DNA from: an uncultured Eubacteriales bacterium
GTDB taxonomy: Bacteria; Bacillota; Clostridia; Oscillospirales; CAG-272
NCBI GenBank assembly: GCA_900549725.1
Contig: URPL01000007.1
Coordinates: 1-64,000 of the forward strand
Direction: 5' to 3'
Length of the DNA: 64,000 nt
The notes beneath the pieces are model-generated. The model had not been told where the DNA came from. It saw nothing but the letters and a program-made list of their open reading frames with translations, and searched no databases. Numbering within the stretch: the first letter of the stretch is position 1; each line of letters opens with the position of its first letter. A program made the translations under genes and the position numbers. This document shows positions 32,695-41,417 of this stretch, one piece after another.

Positions 32695-33539
32695 TGCAGA
32701 TGAACAATGTCGCTTTCGGCGCGGGAGAGGAAGAGCGTTATCTTCTTTCCCGCGTGGACGACGGCTTGGAGCGCGCACGGCGCGGCACGCTTTTTATCAG
32801 CGATTTTCTGAACGGGCGCGAGCAGGCGCTGATTTCTGCGCGGCTTTGCGCGCTCGGTCTGCATGCGGAAAAAGAATATCTGTTTTTCGGCGGATATCCC
32901 TATGCCGAGAGACAGGTATTGTTTTTGTTTCCGGAGTATTTTGCAGTATATGAAGATGCGGCACGGCAAAGCGCATATCTTTTCGAGGCGGCACGGGAAA
33001 GCGGTGCCGTCAGGGCGCTTTCAATACAGGGCAGCGGTTATCGGGAACTGTCGCACCGCGACTATTTGGGCAGCTTGACATCGCTCGGCATTGAGCGGTT
33101 TGTGATAGGCGATATTGTCCCATGTGACCCGTATAGTGCCGTTGCCTTTTTTTGTGAAAAAATCGCGGGGTTTGTGCAAAACGAGCTGCGCCGCATCGGC
33201 AGAGATGCGGTGAGCGTGAGAGATGTAACGGATGCGGTGCAGCGCGGGCAGCTGCTTGCGGCGGATCCGCATCGGTACGAAGAGCTTACATTTACCGTGG
33301 CAAGCCCCAGGCTTGACGGGTTGATTGCGGGGATGCTGGGGCTTTCCCGCGAGGTGGCGCAGCAGCTCATCCGCAGGGGTCTGGTCGAGATCGACCATGA
33401 AACGGTCGAAAAATGCGATGCAATGCCAAAGCCCCCCTGCCTGCTTGGTGTGCGGGGATACGGGCGATATCGCTTTTCGCAGATCGGCACGCAGAGCCGC
33501 CGCGGCCGATGGCGCATCACGGCGCAAAAATATCTTTGA
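32691..33539 (+). CDS. ylmH: YlmH-family S4-domain RNA-binding protein
   Basis: A 282-residue cytosolic protein. The N-terminal two thirds are the YlmH domain (FLNGREQALISARLCALG, LGSLTSLGIERFVIGDIV). The last 75 residues are an S4 RNA-binding domain (ASPRLDGLIAGMLGLSREVAQQLIRRGLVEIDHE by position, with the loop GVRGYGRYRF). YlmH/RqcP2 members act in ribosome-associated quality control and are encoded in the division cluster. It starts by ATGA overlap with yggT. Confidence 0.9.
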   Translation: MMQMNNVAFGAGEEERYLLSRVDDGLERARRGTLFISDFLNGREQALISARLCALGLHAEKEYLFFGGYPYAERQVLFLFPEYFAVYEDAARQSAYLFEAARESGAVRALSIQGSGYRELSHRDYLGSLTSLGIERFVIGDIVPCDPYSAVAFFCEKIAGFVQNELRRIGRDAVSVRDVTDAVQRGQLLAADPHRYEELTFTVASPRLDGLIAGMLGLSREVAQQLIRRGLVEIDHETVEKCDAMPKPPCLLGVRGYGRYRFSQIGTQSRRGRWRITAQKYL

Positions 33540-33578
33540 TGCAGATTTGAGCTATGCTCCAAGAAAGGAAGGCACACA

Positions 33579-34973
33579 ATGATTCCTCCGCATGAGATCA
33601 ACAACAAAGAATTTTCCAGAGTCGTTCGCGGCTATTCCATTCCGGAGGTGGACGAATATATCGCTTACCTGCGCGAGCAATATACGGAGCTGTATCGTGA
33701 AAACGATGCTTTGCAGCGCCGCCTTTCCCAAGCGGAGGCGGAGCTTGGCGAACTGAAAGCGGAAGAATCCGATATCCGAGCCGCGCTGATTACGGCGCAG
33801 AAGGCAGGCAAGAAGATCATTACCGATGCCAATGCACGCGCCGGCCGCATTACTATGCAGACGCGAATCGATTGCGAAAAAATATTGGAGGATTTCCGCC
33901 GCGAAAGCGCTCAGGAGCGCGAAACGCTTTCCGTGCTCAAGGGGCAGGTTGCAAATCTGAAGCAGCGGCTGTTTGAAATGTATTCCTCGCATATTTCCAT
34001 GATTGAGCAGATTACGCCCAATATCAATGAAGATATTGCAAAAATGTCCGCCATTACGGATGATGAATATGCGGCTTCCCTGGCGGCTGAAATTCGCGGG
34101 AAGAGCGGAGTGGACGAAATTGTACCGACCTCGGTCGGTGCGGATGAAACCGTGAGCGACGAAGAGCTGGCGGCGCTTGCGCGCGTGTTCGGCGATTTGT
34201 CTGCAAAGGCTCCGGAGGCGCTTTTTGCCAAGCAGGACGGGAATGCCGACGGAAGCGAAGCCGAAGAGGCGGACAAAGCCGCGGCGGCGCAAACCGTGGT
34301 AGAAACGGAAATTGAGCCGGAAATCGAACCGACTGCCGATGCGGAGCCCTTGACAACGACTGCCGAGCCTCAGATTCCGCTTGCGGTGGATGAGGCGGAG
34401 GAATTGCTTTCGCTGCTGCGCCGCAAGGCAGAGGAAAAGCAGGCGGCGGAACAGGCGGCGCAGCAAGACGCGCAGGAAGATATCCAGGGCGAAATGCCGA
34501 CAGCAGAGCCGGGGGAGGCTGCCGCGCCGGACGAAGAAACGGCATCGGCCGGTGCCGCCGATGCACAGACGGAGGCGCCGATCGAAGCAGCGCCGGAACA
34601 GACGCTTTCCCTTCAGGCGGAGGATGCCTTTGCGGCACAGCCGGAGCAAGCCGATGCGCCGCAGAAAAAAGAAGAGGCGGCGCAGCAGGAAACGACCGTG
34701 CAAGCCGCACAGATACAGCAGCATACGGAAACCGCCGCCGCACCGGAAAACGATGCAGAAAAGGAAGAGAACGAAGAAAACGAGGATATTTTCGATACGC
34801 TGCGGCGGCTGAATGAAGTATTCGGCGCGGAAGAGACGGAGGATGATGCCTCGGCACGGGAATTTTTCGATTCTTTGTCTTCTCCTGCGCAAAAGAAGGA
34901 AGAGGACGACCCGACCGAGCTGAGCATTGAGGAGCAGCTGCGCCGCGCCTATCCGAATCACGAAAACGAATAA
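33579..34973 (+). CDS. divIVA: DivIVA-family protein with a very long acidic tail
   Basis: This is 464 residues, more than twice the usual length. The N-terminus is a standard DivIVA membrane-curvature domain (MIPPHEINNKEFSRVVRGYS, VDEYIAYLREQYTELY), followed by coiled coil to about residue 145. From about 180 to the end runs a low-complexity region very rich in Glu, Ala, Gln and Pro (QAAEQAAQQDAQEDIQGE, AAQQETTVQAAQIQQH) with a short conserved-looking end DPTELSIEEQLRRAYPN. DivIVA marks poles and septa and recruits partners. The tail is probably disordered and could be a docking platform. The ATG follows AAGAAAGGAAGGCACACA. Confidence 0.9.
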   Translation: MIPPHEINNKEFSRVVRGYSIPEVDEYIAYLREQYTELYRENDALQRRLSQAEAELGELKAEESDIRAALITAQKAGKKIITDANARAGRITMQTRIDCEKILEDFRRESAQERETLSVLKGQVANLKQRLFEMYSSHISMIEQITPNINEDIAKMSAITDDEYAASLAAEIRGKSGVDEIVPTSVGADETVSDEELAALARVFGDLSAKAPEALFAKQDGNADGSEAEEADKAAAAQTVVETEIEPEIEPTADAEPLTTTAEPQIPLAVDEAEELLSLLRRKAEEKQAAEQAAQQDAQEDIQGEMPTAEPGEAAAPDEETASAGAADAQTEAPIEAAPEQTLSLQAEDAFAAQPEQADAPQKKEEAAQQETTVQAAQIQQHTETAAAPENDAEKEENEENEDIFDTLRRLNEVFGAEETEDDASAREFFDSLSSPAQKKEEDDPTELSIEEQLRRAYPNHENE

Positions 34974-35044
34974 ACCGATTGTAGGTATCACTGGATTCTG
35001 AAAGAAACTGTTCATCGGGAAAGCACGAAAGGATTTTGAGAACC

Positions 35045-37879
35045 ATGCCAAAGGATTATACAAAGACGCTGAATCTGCCGAACACCTCGTTTGCCATGCG
35101 TGCAAATTTGCCGCTTAGAGAGGGCGAGATGCTTGCGCATTTCGATGAAATCGATCTGTATCATAAAATGCTGCGGAAAAACGAGGGGAAGAAGCCCTTC
35201 GTTTTGCACGACGGCCCTCCGTTTTCCAACGGCAATATTCATATGGGCACCGCGATGAATAAAATCTTAAAGGATTTTATCGTCAAATATCATGCAATGA
35301 CGGGATATTATACCCCGTATGTTCCCGGTTGGGACAACCACGGCATGCCTATCGAAAGCGCGATCATCAAGAAAAACAAGCTCGACCGCAAAAAAATGAC
35401 CGTGCCGGAATTTCGCCGTGCCTGTGAAAGCTTTGCCGCCGATTTTGTTTCGATTCAGTGCGAGCAGTTCCGCCGTCTCGGCGTTACGGGGGATTGGGAG
35501 AACCCGTATCTGACAATGAAGCCGGAGTTTGAGGCAAGAGAGCTGCGCGTATTCGGCAAAATGTATGAAAAGGGCTATATTTATAAAGGGCTCAAACCTG
35601 TTTACTGGTGCCCGCATGACGAAACCGCGCTGGCGGAGGCAGAGATCGATTATAAGGATGTGCCATGCACCTCGATCTATGTCAAATTCCGCACGGTGGA
35701 TGATAAGGGGCTGTTCCGCCCGCTGTGCGGCGATTTGCCCGTTTATTTCATTATCTGGACCACAACGACATGGACACTGCCCGGCAACCTTGCCATTGCG
35801 CTGCACCCGGCGGAGGAATATGCGCTCATCCGCGCGGGAGAGTGCTGTTATGTAACGGCTGCGGCGCTTGCCGAAAAGACCATGAAGGCCGGCGGCATTG
35901 AGCAATACGAGATTCTCGGCACATTCCGCGGCAAGGAGCTTGAATTTGCAAAGGCGCGCCACCCGTTCCTTGAGCGCGACAGCGTAATCGTCAATGCCGA
36001 CTATGTTACCATGGACAGCGGTACCGGCTGCGTGCATACGGCGCCCGGCTTCGGTGCGGACGACTATATCACGTGCCGCCGCTACAATATGGATATCATC
36101 GTTCCCGTGGACGACCGCGGATATCAGACCGAAGAGGCAGGGAAATATGCGGGGCTGTATTATGAAAAGTCCAATGAGGTGATCCTTGCGGATATGAAGG
36201 AGAGCGGTGCGCTGTTTGCGAGCGAAGAATTCGTGCACTCGTATCCGCATTGCTGGAGATGCAAGCATCCGATCATCTTCCGCGCAACGCCGCAATGGTT
36301 CTGCTCCGTCGCCGCATTCCGCGATGAAGCGATCAAGGCATGCGCCGATGTGGAATGGATTCCAGCCTGGGGCGGAGAGCGTATGGTGCAGATGATACGC
36401 GAAAGAGCCGATTGGTGCATTTCCCGTCAGCGCCATTGGGGGCTTCCCATTCCCGTGTTCTATTGCGCGGATTGCGGGCAGGTAATCTGTAACGAAACAA
36501 CGATTGACCATCTGAGCAAGCTCTTCGGGGAGCACGGCTCCAATGTATGGTTTGAAAAGAGCGCCGAGGAGCTTTTACCGCAGGGCTATGTCTGCGAAAA
36601 ATGCGGCGGAACGCATTTTGCGAAAGAGACGGATACGCTGGACGGCTGGTTTGATTCCGGCTCCTCCCATTTTTCCGTTTTGGAAAATAAGCCCGGCATG
36701 ACCTGGCCGGCAGATCTGTATCTTGAGGGCGCCGACCAGTATCGCGGCTGGTTCCAATCCTCCATGCTGACCGCCGTTGCCGCAAGGGGGCAGGGGGCAC
36801 CGTATCGCTCCGTGTTGACGCACGGCTGGGTTGTGGACGGCGAAGGGAAGCAGATGCACAAATCGCTCGGCAATGCCGTTGCCGCAGAGGATGTTGTGAA
36901 AAAATACGGCGCTGATCTTTTGCGCCTGTGGGTTGCTTCCTCCGATTACCGCGTGGATGTGCGGGTATCCGATGCGATTTTCAAGCAGCTTTCCGATGCA
37001 TACCGCAAGATCCGCAACACTGCGCGCATCCTTTTGGCGGACCTTGGAGACGCCGGAACGGATTTTGTGCCAGACCGCGATCTTCTGCCCGCAGAAAAGC
37101 TGCTGCCCATTGACCGTTGGCTGCTTGCCAGACTCAATCGGCTGATTGCCACAGCACGCGCCGCTTATGAGAGCTATGAATTCCATTTGATCTATCATGC
37201 GGTATACAATTTCTGCACCACGGAGCTTTCCAAGCTTTATATCGATATCACCAAGGATCGCATGTATGCGGAGCTGAAAAACTCCGAGGCGCGCCGTGCC
37301 GCGCAAACGGCAATGTTCTATGCCCTTGATACGCTTACCAGGCTGATTGCCCCGCTTTTGGCATTTACTGCAGACGAGATCTGGCAGGCAATGCCGCACC
37401 GCGCTGCGGATAACGCAGAACATGTGATTCTCAATGAGATGCCTGCACTTTGCAAGGACTGGGAGTGCCCCGAAATCGAAACGCATTATGAAAATCTGTT
37501 CCGCATCCGCGATGATGTTATGAAAGCACTGGAAACGGCGCGCGCGGACAAGGTGATCGGCAAGAGCCTGGATGCAGACCTTGTGATCTACGCCGACGGT
37601 GAAAACTATGCTCTGCTTGACAGCTTCCGCGCGGAGCTGCCGACGCTGTTCATCGTATCCGCCGTGCAGCTGAACCTCAGGGACGGCAGCGAGCAGAACA
37701 CGTTTTGCGGCGAGAGCGGGCTTACCGTTAAGGTGCAGCCGGCTGCCGGCGAGCGCTGTGACCGTTGCTGGAATTACAGCGCTGAGTGCACGCAGGATGA
37801 AGCGGCGGAGGGAGAAGAGAGCGCGCATGTTTGCCCGCGTTGCGCTGCTGTTTTGCGTCAAATTCGTCAGAGCCGCTGA
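35045..37879 (+). CDS. ileS: Isoleucyl-tRNA synthetase
   Basis: A 944-residue class I synthetase. The HIGH-like motif is GNIHMGTA, the editing-domain segment is TTTWTLPGNLAIA, WDNHGMPIE is a conserved IleS block, and the KMSKS loop reads KQMHKSLGN. The C-terminus carries the zinc-binding CDRCWNYS ... CPRCAAVL of full-length bacterial IleS. The start chosen is ATG 35045 after AAAGGATTTTGAGAACC. The 71-base gap to divIVA is too short for a T-box leader and none is seen. It is the last core gene of the division cluster. Confidence 0.96.
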   Translation: MPKDYTKTLNLPNTSFAMRANLPLREGEMLAHFDEIDLYHKMLRKNEGKKPFVLHDGPPFSNGNIHMGTAMNKILKDFIVKYHAMTGYYTPYVPGWDNHGMPIESAIIKKNKLDRKKMTVPEFRRACESFAADFVSIQCEQFRRLGVTGDWENPYLTMKPEFEARELRVFGKMYEKGYIYKGLKPVYWCPHDETALAEAEIDYKDVPCTSIYVKFRTVDDKGLFRPLCGDLPVYFIIWTTTTWTLPGNLAIALHPAEEYALIRAGECCYVTAAALAEKTMKAGGIEQYEILGTFRGKELEFAKARHPFLERDSVIVNADYVTMDSGTGCVHTAPGFGADDYITCRRYNMDIIVPVDDRGYQTEEAGKYAGLYYEKSNEVILADMKESGALFASEEFVHSYPHCWRCKHPIIFRATPQWFCSVAAFRDEAIKACADVEWIPAWGGERMVQMIRERADWCISRQRHWGLPIPVFYCADCGQVICNETTIDHLSKLFGEHGSNVWFEKSAEELLPQGYVCEKCGGTHFAKETDTLDGWFDSGSSHFSVLENKPGMTWPADLYLEGADQYRGWFQSSMLTAVAARGQGAPYRSVLTHGWVVDGEGKQMHKSLGNAVAAEDVVKKYGADLLRLWVASSDYRVDVRVSDAIFKQLSDAYRKIRNTARILLADLGDAGTDFVPDRDLLPAEKLLPIDRWLLARLNRLIATARAAYESYEFHLIYHAVYNFCTTELSKLYIDITKDRMYAELKNSEARRAAQTAMFYALDTLTRLIAPLLAFTADEIWQAMPHRAADNAEHVILNEMPALCKDWECPEIETHYENLFRIRDDVMKALETARADKVIGKSLDADLVIYADGENYALLDSFRAELPTLFIVSAVQLNLRDGSEQNTFCGESGLTVKVQPAAGERCDRCWNYSAECTQDEAAEGEESAHVCPRCAAVLRQIRQSR

Positions 37880-37991
37880 TTGCACGCATTTTTTGCGGGG
37901 TATGTCCGTATGGGCTGCCCCGCAAATTTCGTTATATTTGCAAAAAAACGCGCATGGCTGCTTGCTTTGCCGTGCGGCACAGGGGGGCTAT

Positions 37992-38552
37992 ATGACAAAC
38001 AGAGAAAAACTGGAGGCGGCGGCGCAGCGCTGCGCTGCATGCGAGGGCTGCGCACTTTGCAAAACGCGCACGCATTTGGTCTACGGCACGGGAAACCCGG
38101 AGGCAAGCCTTGTTTTTGTCGGAGAAGCGCCGGGCGAAAAAGAGGATCTTGCCGGCATTCCTTTTGTCGGGCCCGCCGGGCAGCTGTTTGATTTATATTT
38201 GGATGCGGTCGGCTTGCATCGCGAGCAGGTATATATCTGCAATATTCTCAAGTGCCGCCCGCCGCACAATCGCGATCCGCTGTCAGAGGAAATGGGCATC
38301 TGCATGGAGCATCTGCGTGAGCAGATCAAAATCATTGCCCCGAAGCTGATCGTGTGCCTCGGCAGAATCGCCGCGGGGCAGCTGATCAAGCCCGATTTCA
38401 AGGTGACAAGGGAGCACGGTGCCTTTTTTGAAAAGGGACAGTTTACCCTGTGCGGGATCTATCATCCCTCTGCGCTTTTGCGCGATCCTTCTAAAAGAGA
38501 GGATATGTACCGCGATATGAAACAGATCGCGCAGCGGTATCGGCAGCTGTAA
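37992..38552 (+). CDS. Family 4 (UDGa-type) uracil-DNA glycosylase
   Basis: A 186-residue DNA repair enzyme that removes uracil from DNA. CEGCALCKTR and the later NILKCRPPHNR and EEMGICMEHL supply the four cysteines of the 4Fe-4S cluster. VFVGEAPGEKEDLAGIPFVGPAG is the catalytic motif A, and YHPSALLR is motif B. The ATG at 37992 follows AGGGGGGCTAT; the longer frame upstream overlaps the end of ileS and is not needed. Confidence 0.93.
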   Translation: MTNREKLEAAAQRCAACEGCALCKTRTHLVYGTGNPEASLVFVGEAPGEKEDLAGIPFVGPAGQLFDLYLDAVGLHREQVYICNILKCRPPHNRDPLSEEMGICMEHLREQIKIIAPKLIVCLGRIAAGQLIKPDFKVTREHGAFFEKGQFTLCGIYHPSALLRDPSKREDMYRDMKQIAQRYRQL

Positions 38553-38582
38553 GGCTGGCGGCTTGTGCAAAGGATTTTTACA

Positions 38583-39521
38583 ATGTCAATACTTTCCCTG
38601 ATTGAACTTGTCGGCGGTTTTTTGCTTGTGATTGCCGTCGGATTTCTTTTTTCCGCCCTTGGCTTTTTTCCGGGGGATTTTACAAAAAAGCTTTCCCGCG
38701 TTGTGCTGTGTGTGCTGCAGCCGTTTATGCTGTTCACGGCGCTGCTCGGCATTCCTTATTCGGCGCAGGCGCTGAAAAAAGGTCTGTTTGTGATGCTGCT
38801 CAGCCTTGCGGTGCACGGTGTGCTCGGGCTGATCGGTTTTCTTGCCGCAAAACCGCTGAAAAACCGCGCGGAGCAAAAATTGATGCGCTTTTGCACCATG
38901 TTTACAAACGGCGGATTTCTGGGCTTTCCCGTGTTGATGGCGCTGCTCGGTGCGCAGGGCAAATTTTTTGGGGCTTTTTGGGTGGTTGTGTTCAACACGC
39001 TGAGCTGGACCTGGGGGCTTGCCATTATGCGCCGCGGCGACCCGGACGCCGAGGTCTTTTCTTTTCGTAAGCTGTTCAATTTCGGCTCTGTGCCGTGTCT
39101 GCTCGGAATTGCCGCATATGCCGTACAGCTGCCTGTTCCGCAATTTCTGCTGGACACCATGACAAAGCTCGGCGATACATGTGCTCCGCTTGTGCTCCTG
39201 ATCATCGGGGCGAATCTGCAGAAAATTCAGCCGAAACGGTCGATCCTTGATCCAAAGGCGTTCTATCTTGCCGCAGTACGACTGTTGCTGTGCCCCGTCG
39301 TCGTCGCCGCGCTTTGCAGGCTCTGCCGCATTCCGGACGATTTTTCGATTTTGTGTCTGATTATGTCTTCGCTGCCGAGCGCCTCCATGTGTGTGATGTT
39401 TGCGGAGGTTTATGATGTGCATCCCGAAATTGCCTCGCGCAATGTGGGCATCGTGACGGCGCTTTCCTGTTTTTCCATTCCGCTTGCGCTGTTTCTCGGG
39501 CAGCGGATTTTAGCGCTTTGA
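38583..39521 (+). CDS. AEC-family transporter
   Basis: A 312-residue membrane protein with about ten hydrophobic helices, matching the auxin efflux carrier family. VGGFLLVIAVGFLFSALG opens the first repeat, TMFTNGGFLGFPVLMALLG is the central conserved loop, and SLPSASMCVMFAEVYDV the second. Bacterial members move malate, malonate or other organic anions; the substrate here is unknown. ATG 38583 follows AAAGGATTTTTACA. It ends the plus-strand cluster at a terminator. Confidence 0.88.
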   Translation: MSILSLIELVGGFLLVIAVGFLFSALGFFPGDFTKKLSRVVLCVLQPFMLFTALLGIPYSAQALKKGLFVMLLSLAVHGVLGLIGFLAAKPLKNRAEQKLMRFCTMFTNGGFLGFPVLMALLGAQGKFFGAFWVVVFNTLSWTWGLAIMRRGDPDAEVFSFRKLFNFGSVPCLLGIAAYAVQLPVPQFLLDTMTKLGDTCAPLVLLIIGANLQKIQPKRSILDPKAFYLAAVRLLLCPVVVAALCRLCRIPDDFSILCLIMSSLPSASMCVMFAEVYDVHPEIASRNVGIVTALSCFSIPLALFLGQRILAL

Positions 39522-39533
39522 ACCGAAAAATTG

Positions 39534-39560
39534 ACGGCTGTCGGGACGACAGCCGTTTTT
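39534..39560 (+). terminator. Rho-independent terminator
   Basis: The stem ACGGCTGTC (39534-39542) with GACAGCCGT (39548-39556) and a GGGAC loop is followed by a T-run. It closes the queA-to-AEC cluster. Confidence 0.9.
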
Positions 39561-39593
39561 TACTGAATTTTCTAATTTGTTTTTGATAAGGGG

Positions 39594-39622
39594 TTGACAT
39601 GCGTTCATTTTATGTGTATAAT
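39594..39622 (+). promoter_or_regulatory. Consensus sigma-A promoter for the ABC importer operon
   Basis: Perfect TTGACA (39594-39599) and TATAAT (39617-39622) have a 17-base spacer, 51 bases before the binding-protein start. It is the strongest-looking promoter in the window by consensus. Confidence 0.92.
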
Positions 39623-39673
39623 ATGCAGTAAATGAACAACACAATGTTCTGAATAACGATGGGAGAGATTTTG

Positions 39674-40666
39674 ATGTTGAAAAAGATAGTTTTTATTTTT
39701 TTGAGTGCGGTGCTTTTGCTCGGCTCGGTGATGCTTGCTTCCTGCGAAAAGAAAAAGGTTGTCACGGTGTATGCAACCTGCGAGGATTATCGCATTGAAA
39801 ACGCGCAGAAAATGTTTGATGAAAAGTTTCCGGAACTTGAGGTGCGGGTGGAATACAAGTCCACGGGTGACCTTTCCTCCAAGCTGATCGCCGAGGGTGA
39901 AAAAACCGATTGTGATATTATCATGGAGCTGGAAAACGCTTACATGGAAAAAATAGCTGACAATCTTGCAACCCTTGACGGTGTCGATTTCAGTGTATAT
40001 CAGGAAAGCCTGATCCCGGCAAGCCATAAATATGTGCCGCTGATTGTTTCAAGCGGGGCAATTATCATAAGCCCCTCAGTTCTGAATGCAAAAGGTTTAC
40101 CTACGCCAACCGGTTATGATGATCTGTTAAAAGAAGAATACAAGGGATTGATTTCCATGCCGAGTCCGAAGAGCTCCAGCACGGGCTACATGTTTTTGTT
40201 GAATTTGGTGAATGCTTGGGGCGAGGAAAAAGCGTTTGAATATTTCGATCGGCTTTCCGAGAATATCTCGGGTGCCGGTTTTACCTCTTCCGGTTCCGGC
40301 CCGGTACAGGCACTTAAGCTTGGCGAAGCGGCTATTGCACTCGGTATGACCTCGCAGGCAGTTGTTGAAATCAATGATAACGGCGCGGATTTCACCGTTC
40401 AGTATTTTGAAGAAGGTGCGCCCTATGATGTATATTCCAGTGCGATCATGAAGGGACATGAAAGCGATGCGGATGTGATGCGCGTGTTTGAATATCTTGT
40501 TTCCGATGTTACCCCTGCAGATAAAGAGCTGTATGCGCCGGAAACGATTTACAAAGACCGCACCTTTACAAAGCCCAACTATCCGCAAACCATCCCCTAC
40601 GGCGATATGACGGGATTGGAAGATATCACCTGCAAGGAAGGACTTTTGAACAAGTGGAAATACTGA
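39674..40666 (+). CDS. ABC transporter substrate-binding lipoprotein
   Basis: A 330-residue lipoprotein starting at ATG 39674 (GGGAGAG site). The signal ends GSVMLASCEKK with the lipidated cysteine near residue 24. The mature protein looks like the iron/phosphonate/spermidine-type binding-protein fold: VVTVYATCEDYRIENAQKMF opens domain I, and GLISMPSPKSSSTGY and GSGPVQALKLGEAAIALGM match the ligand-binding loops of AfuA-like and 2-aminoethylphosphonate-type binding proteins. The downstream cytidylyltransferase-like gene favours an amino-alcohol or aminophosphonate ligand over iron (inference). The end overlaps the ATPase start by 13 bases. Confidence 0.87.
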   Translation: MLKKIVFIFLSAVLLLGSVMLASCEKKKVVTVYATCEDYRIENAQKMFDEKFPELEVRVEYKSTGDLSSKLIAEGEKTDCDIIMELENAYMEKIADNLATLDGVDFSVYQESLIPASHKYVPLIVSSGAIIISPSVLNAKGLPTPTGYDDLLKEEYKGLISMPSPKSSSTGYMFLLNLVNAWGEEKAFEYFDRLSENISGAGFTSSGSGPVQALKLGEAAIALGMTSQAVVEINDNGADFTVQYFEEGAPYDVYSSAIMKGHESDADVMRVFEYLVSDVTPADKELYAPETIYKDRTFTKPNYPQTIPYGDMTGLEDITCKEGLLNKWKY

Positions 40667-41406
40667 GAGCGGAGCACCTGAAAAAAAACTATGCCGGCGT
40701 AACGGCGCTGGACGATGTTGATTTTTCGGTGCAGGAGGGCGAATTTCTTTCCATTTTAGGGCCCTCCGGCTGCGGCAAAACAACGCTTTTGCGCATTTTG
40801 ATTGGGCTGCTTGCGCCGGACGAGGGGCGAGTGCTTCTGCACGACGAGGATATCACGCAAAATGCGCCCGACCGCCGGCAGATGGGCATTGTGTTTCAAA
40901 ACTATGCGCTGTTTGAAAACATGACCGTTCGACGCAATATCGAATATGCCATGAAGCTGCGCCCCGCGCTGCGCGCCAAGGCTTCGCAGCGCGCGACGGA
41001 GCTGATGGAGCGCGTGGGGCTCACAGAGCATGCCGAAAAATATCCGGCGCAGCTTTCCGGCGGGCAGCAGCAGCGCGTCGCCATTGCGCGCACGCTGGCG
41101 CTCAGCCCTGCAATCATTCTGTTTGACGAGCCGATGAGCGCCCTGGATGTGGAAACGCGCCTCGCGCTGCGCCGCGAGCTGAAAACGATTCAGAAGGATC
41201 TGGGCACAACGATGATCTACATCACGCACGACCAGGAGGAGGCGTTTGCCCTGTCCGACCGCATTATGGTGATGGGGAATGCAAAAATTCATCAGCTTGA
41301 TACGCCCGCGCAGATTCTGGATGCGCCTGCGAACGAGTATGTGCGCCGCTTTGTGATTGATAATCTCAAGGCAAAAATCGATTCTCTTGCCAAATACATG
41401 CGGTAA
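40654..41406 (+). CDS. ABC transporter ATP-binding protein
   Basis: A 250-residue ATPase with Walker A GPSGCGKTT, signature LSGGQQQRVAIAR, Walker B IILFDEP and switch THDQEEAF. It starts at GTG 40654 inside the binding-protein gene. It lacks the long C-terminal regulatory domain of sugar (MalK-type) ATPases, as expected for short iron/phosphonate-type systems. It powers the permease encoded next. Confidence 0.93.
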   Translation: MEILRAEHLKKNYAGVTALDDVDFSVQEGEFLSILGPSGCGKTTLLRILIGLLAPDEGRVLLHDEDITQNAPDRRQMGIVFQNYALFENMTVRRNIEYAMKLRPALRAKASQRATELMERVGLTEHAEKYPAQLSGGQQQRVAIARTLALSPAIILFDEPMSALDVETRLALRRELKTIQKDLGTTMIYITHDQEEAFALSDRIMVMGNAKIHQLDTPAQILDAPANEYVRRFVIDNLKAKIDSLAKYMR

Positions 41407-41417
41407 GGGGGCGCGCC

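Noticed and set aside
34974..35044. Possible T-box leader in front of ileS
   Set aside because: Only 71 bases are available, and neither a T-box sequence nor a terminator is present.
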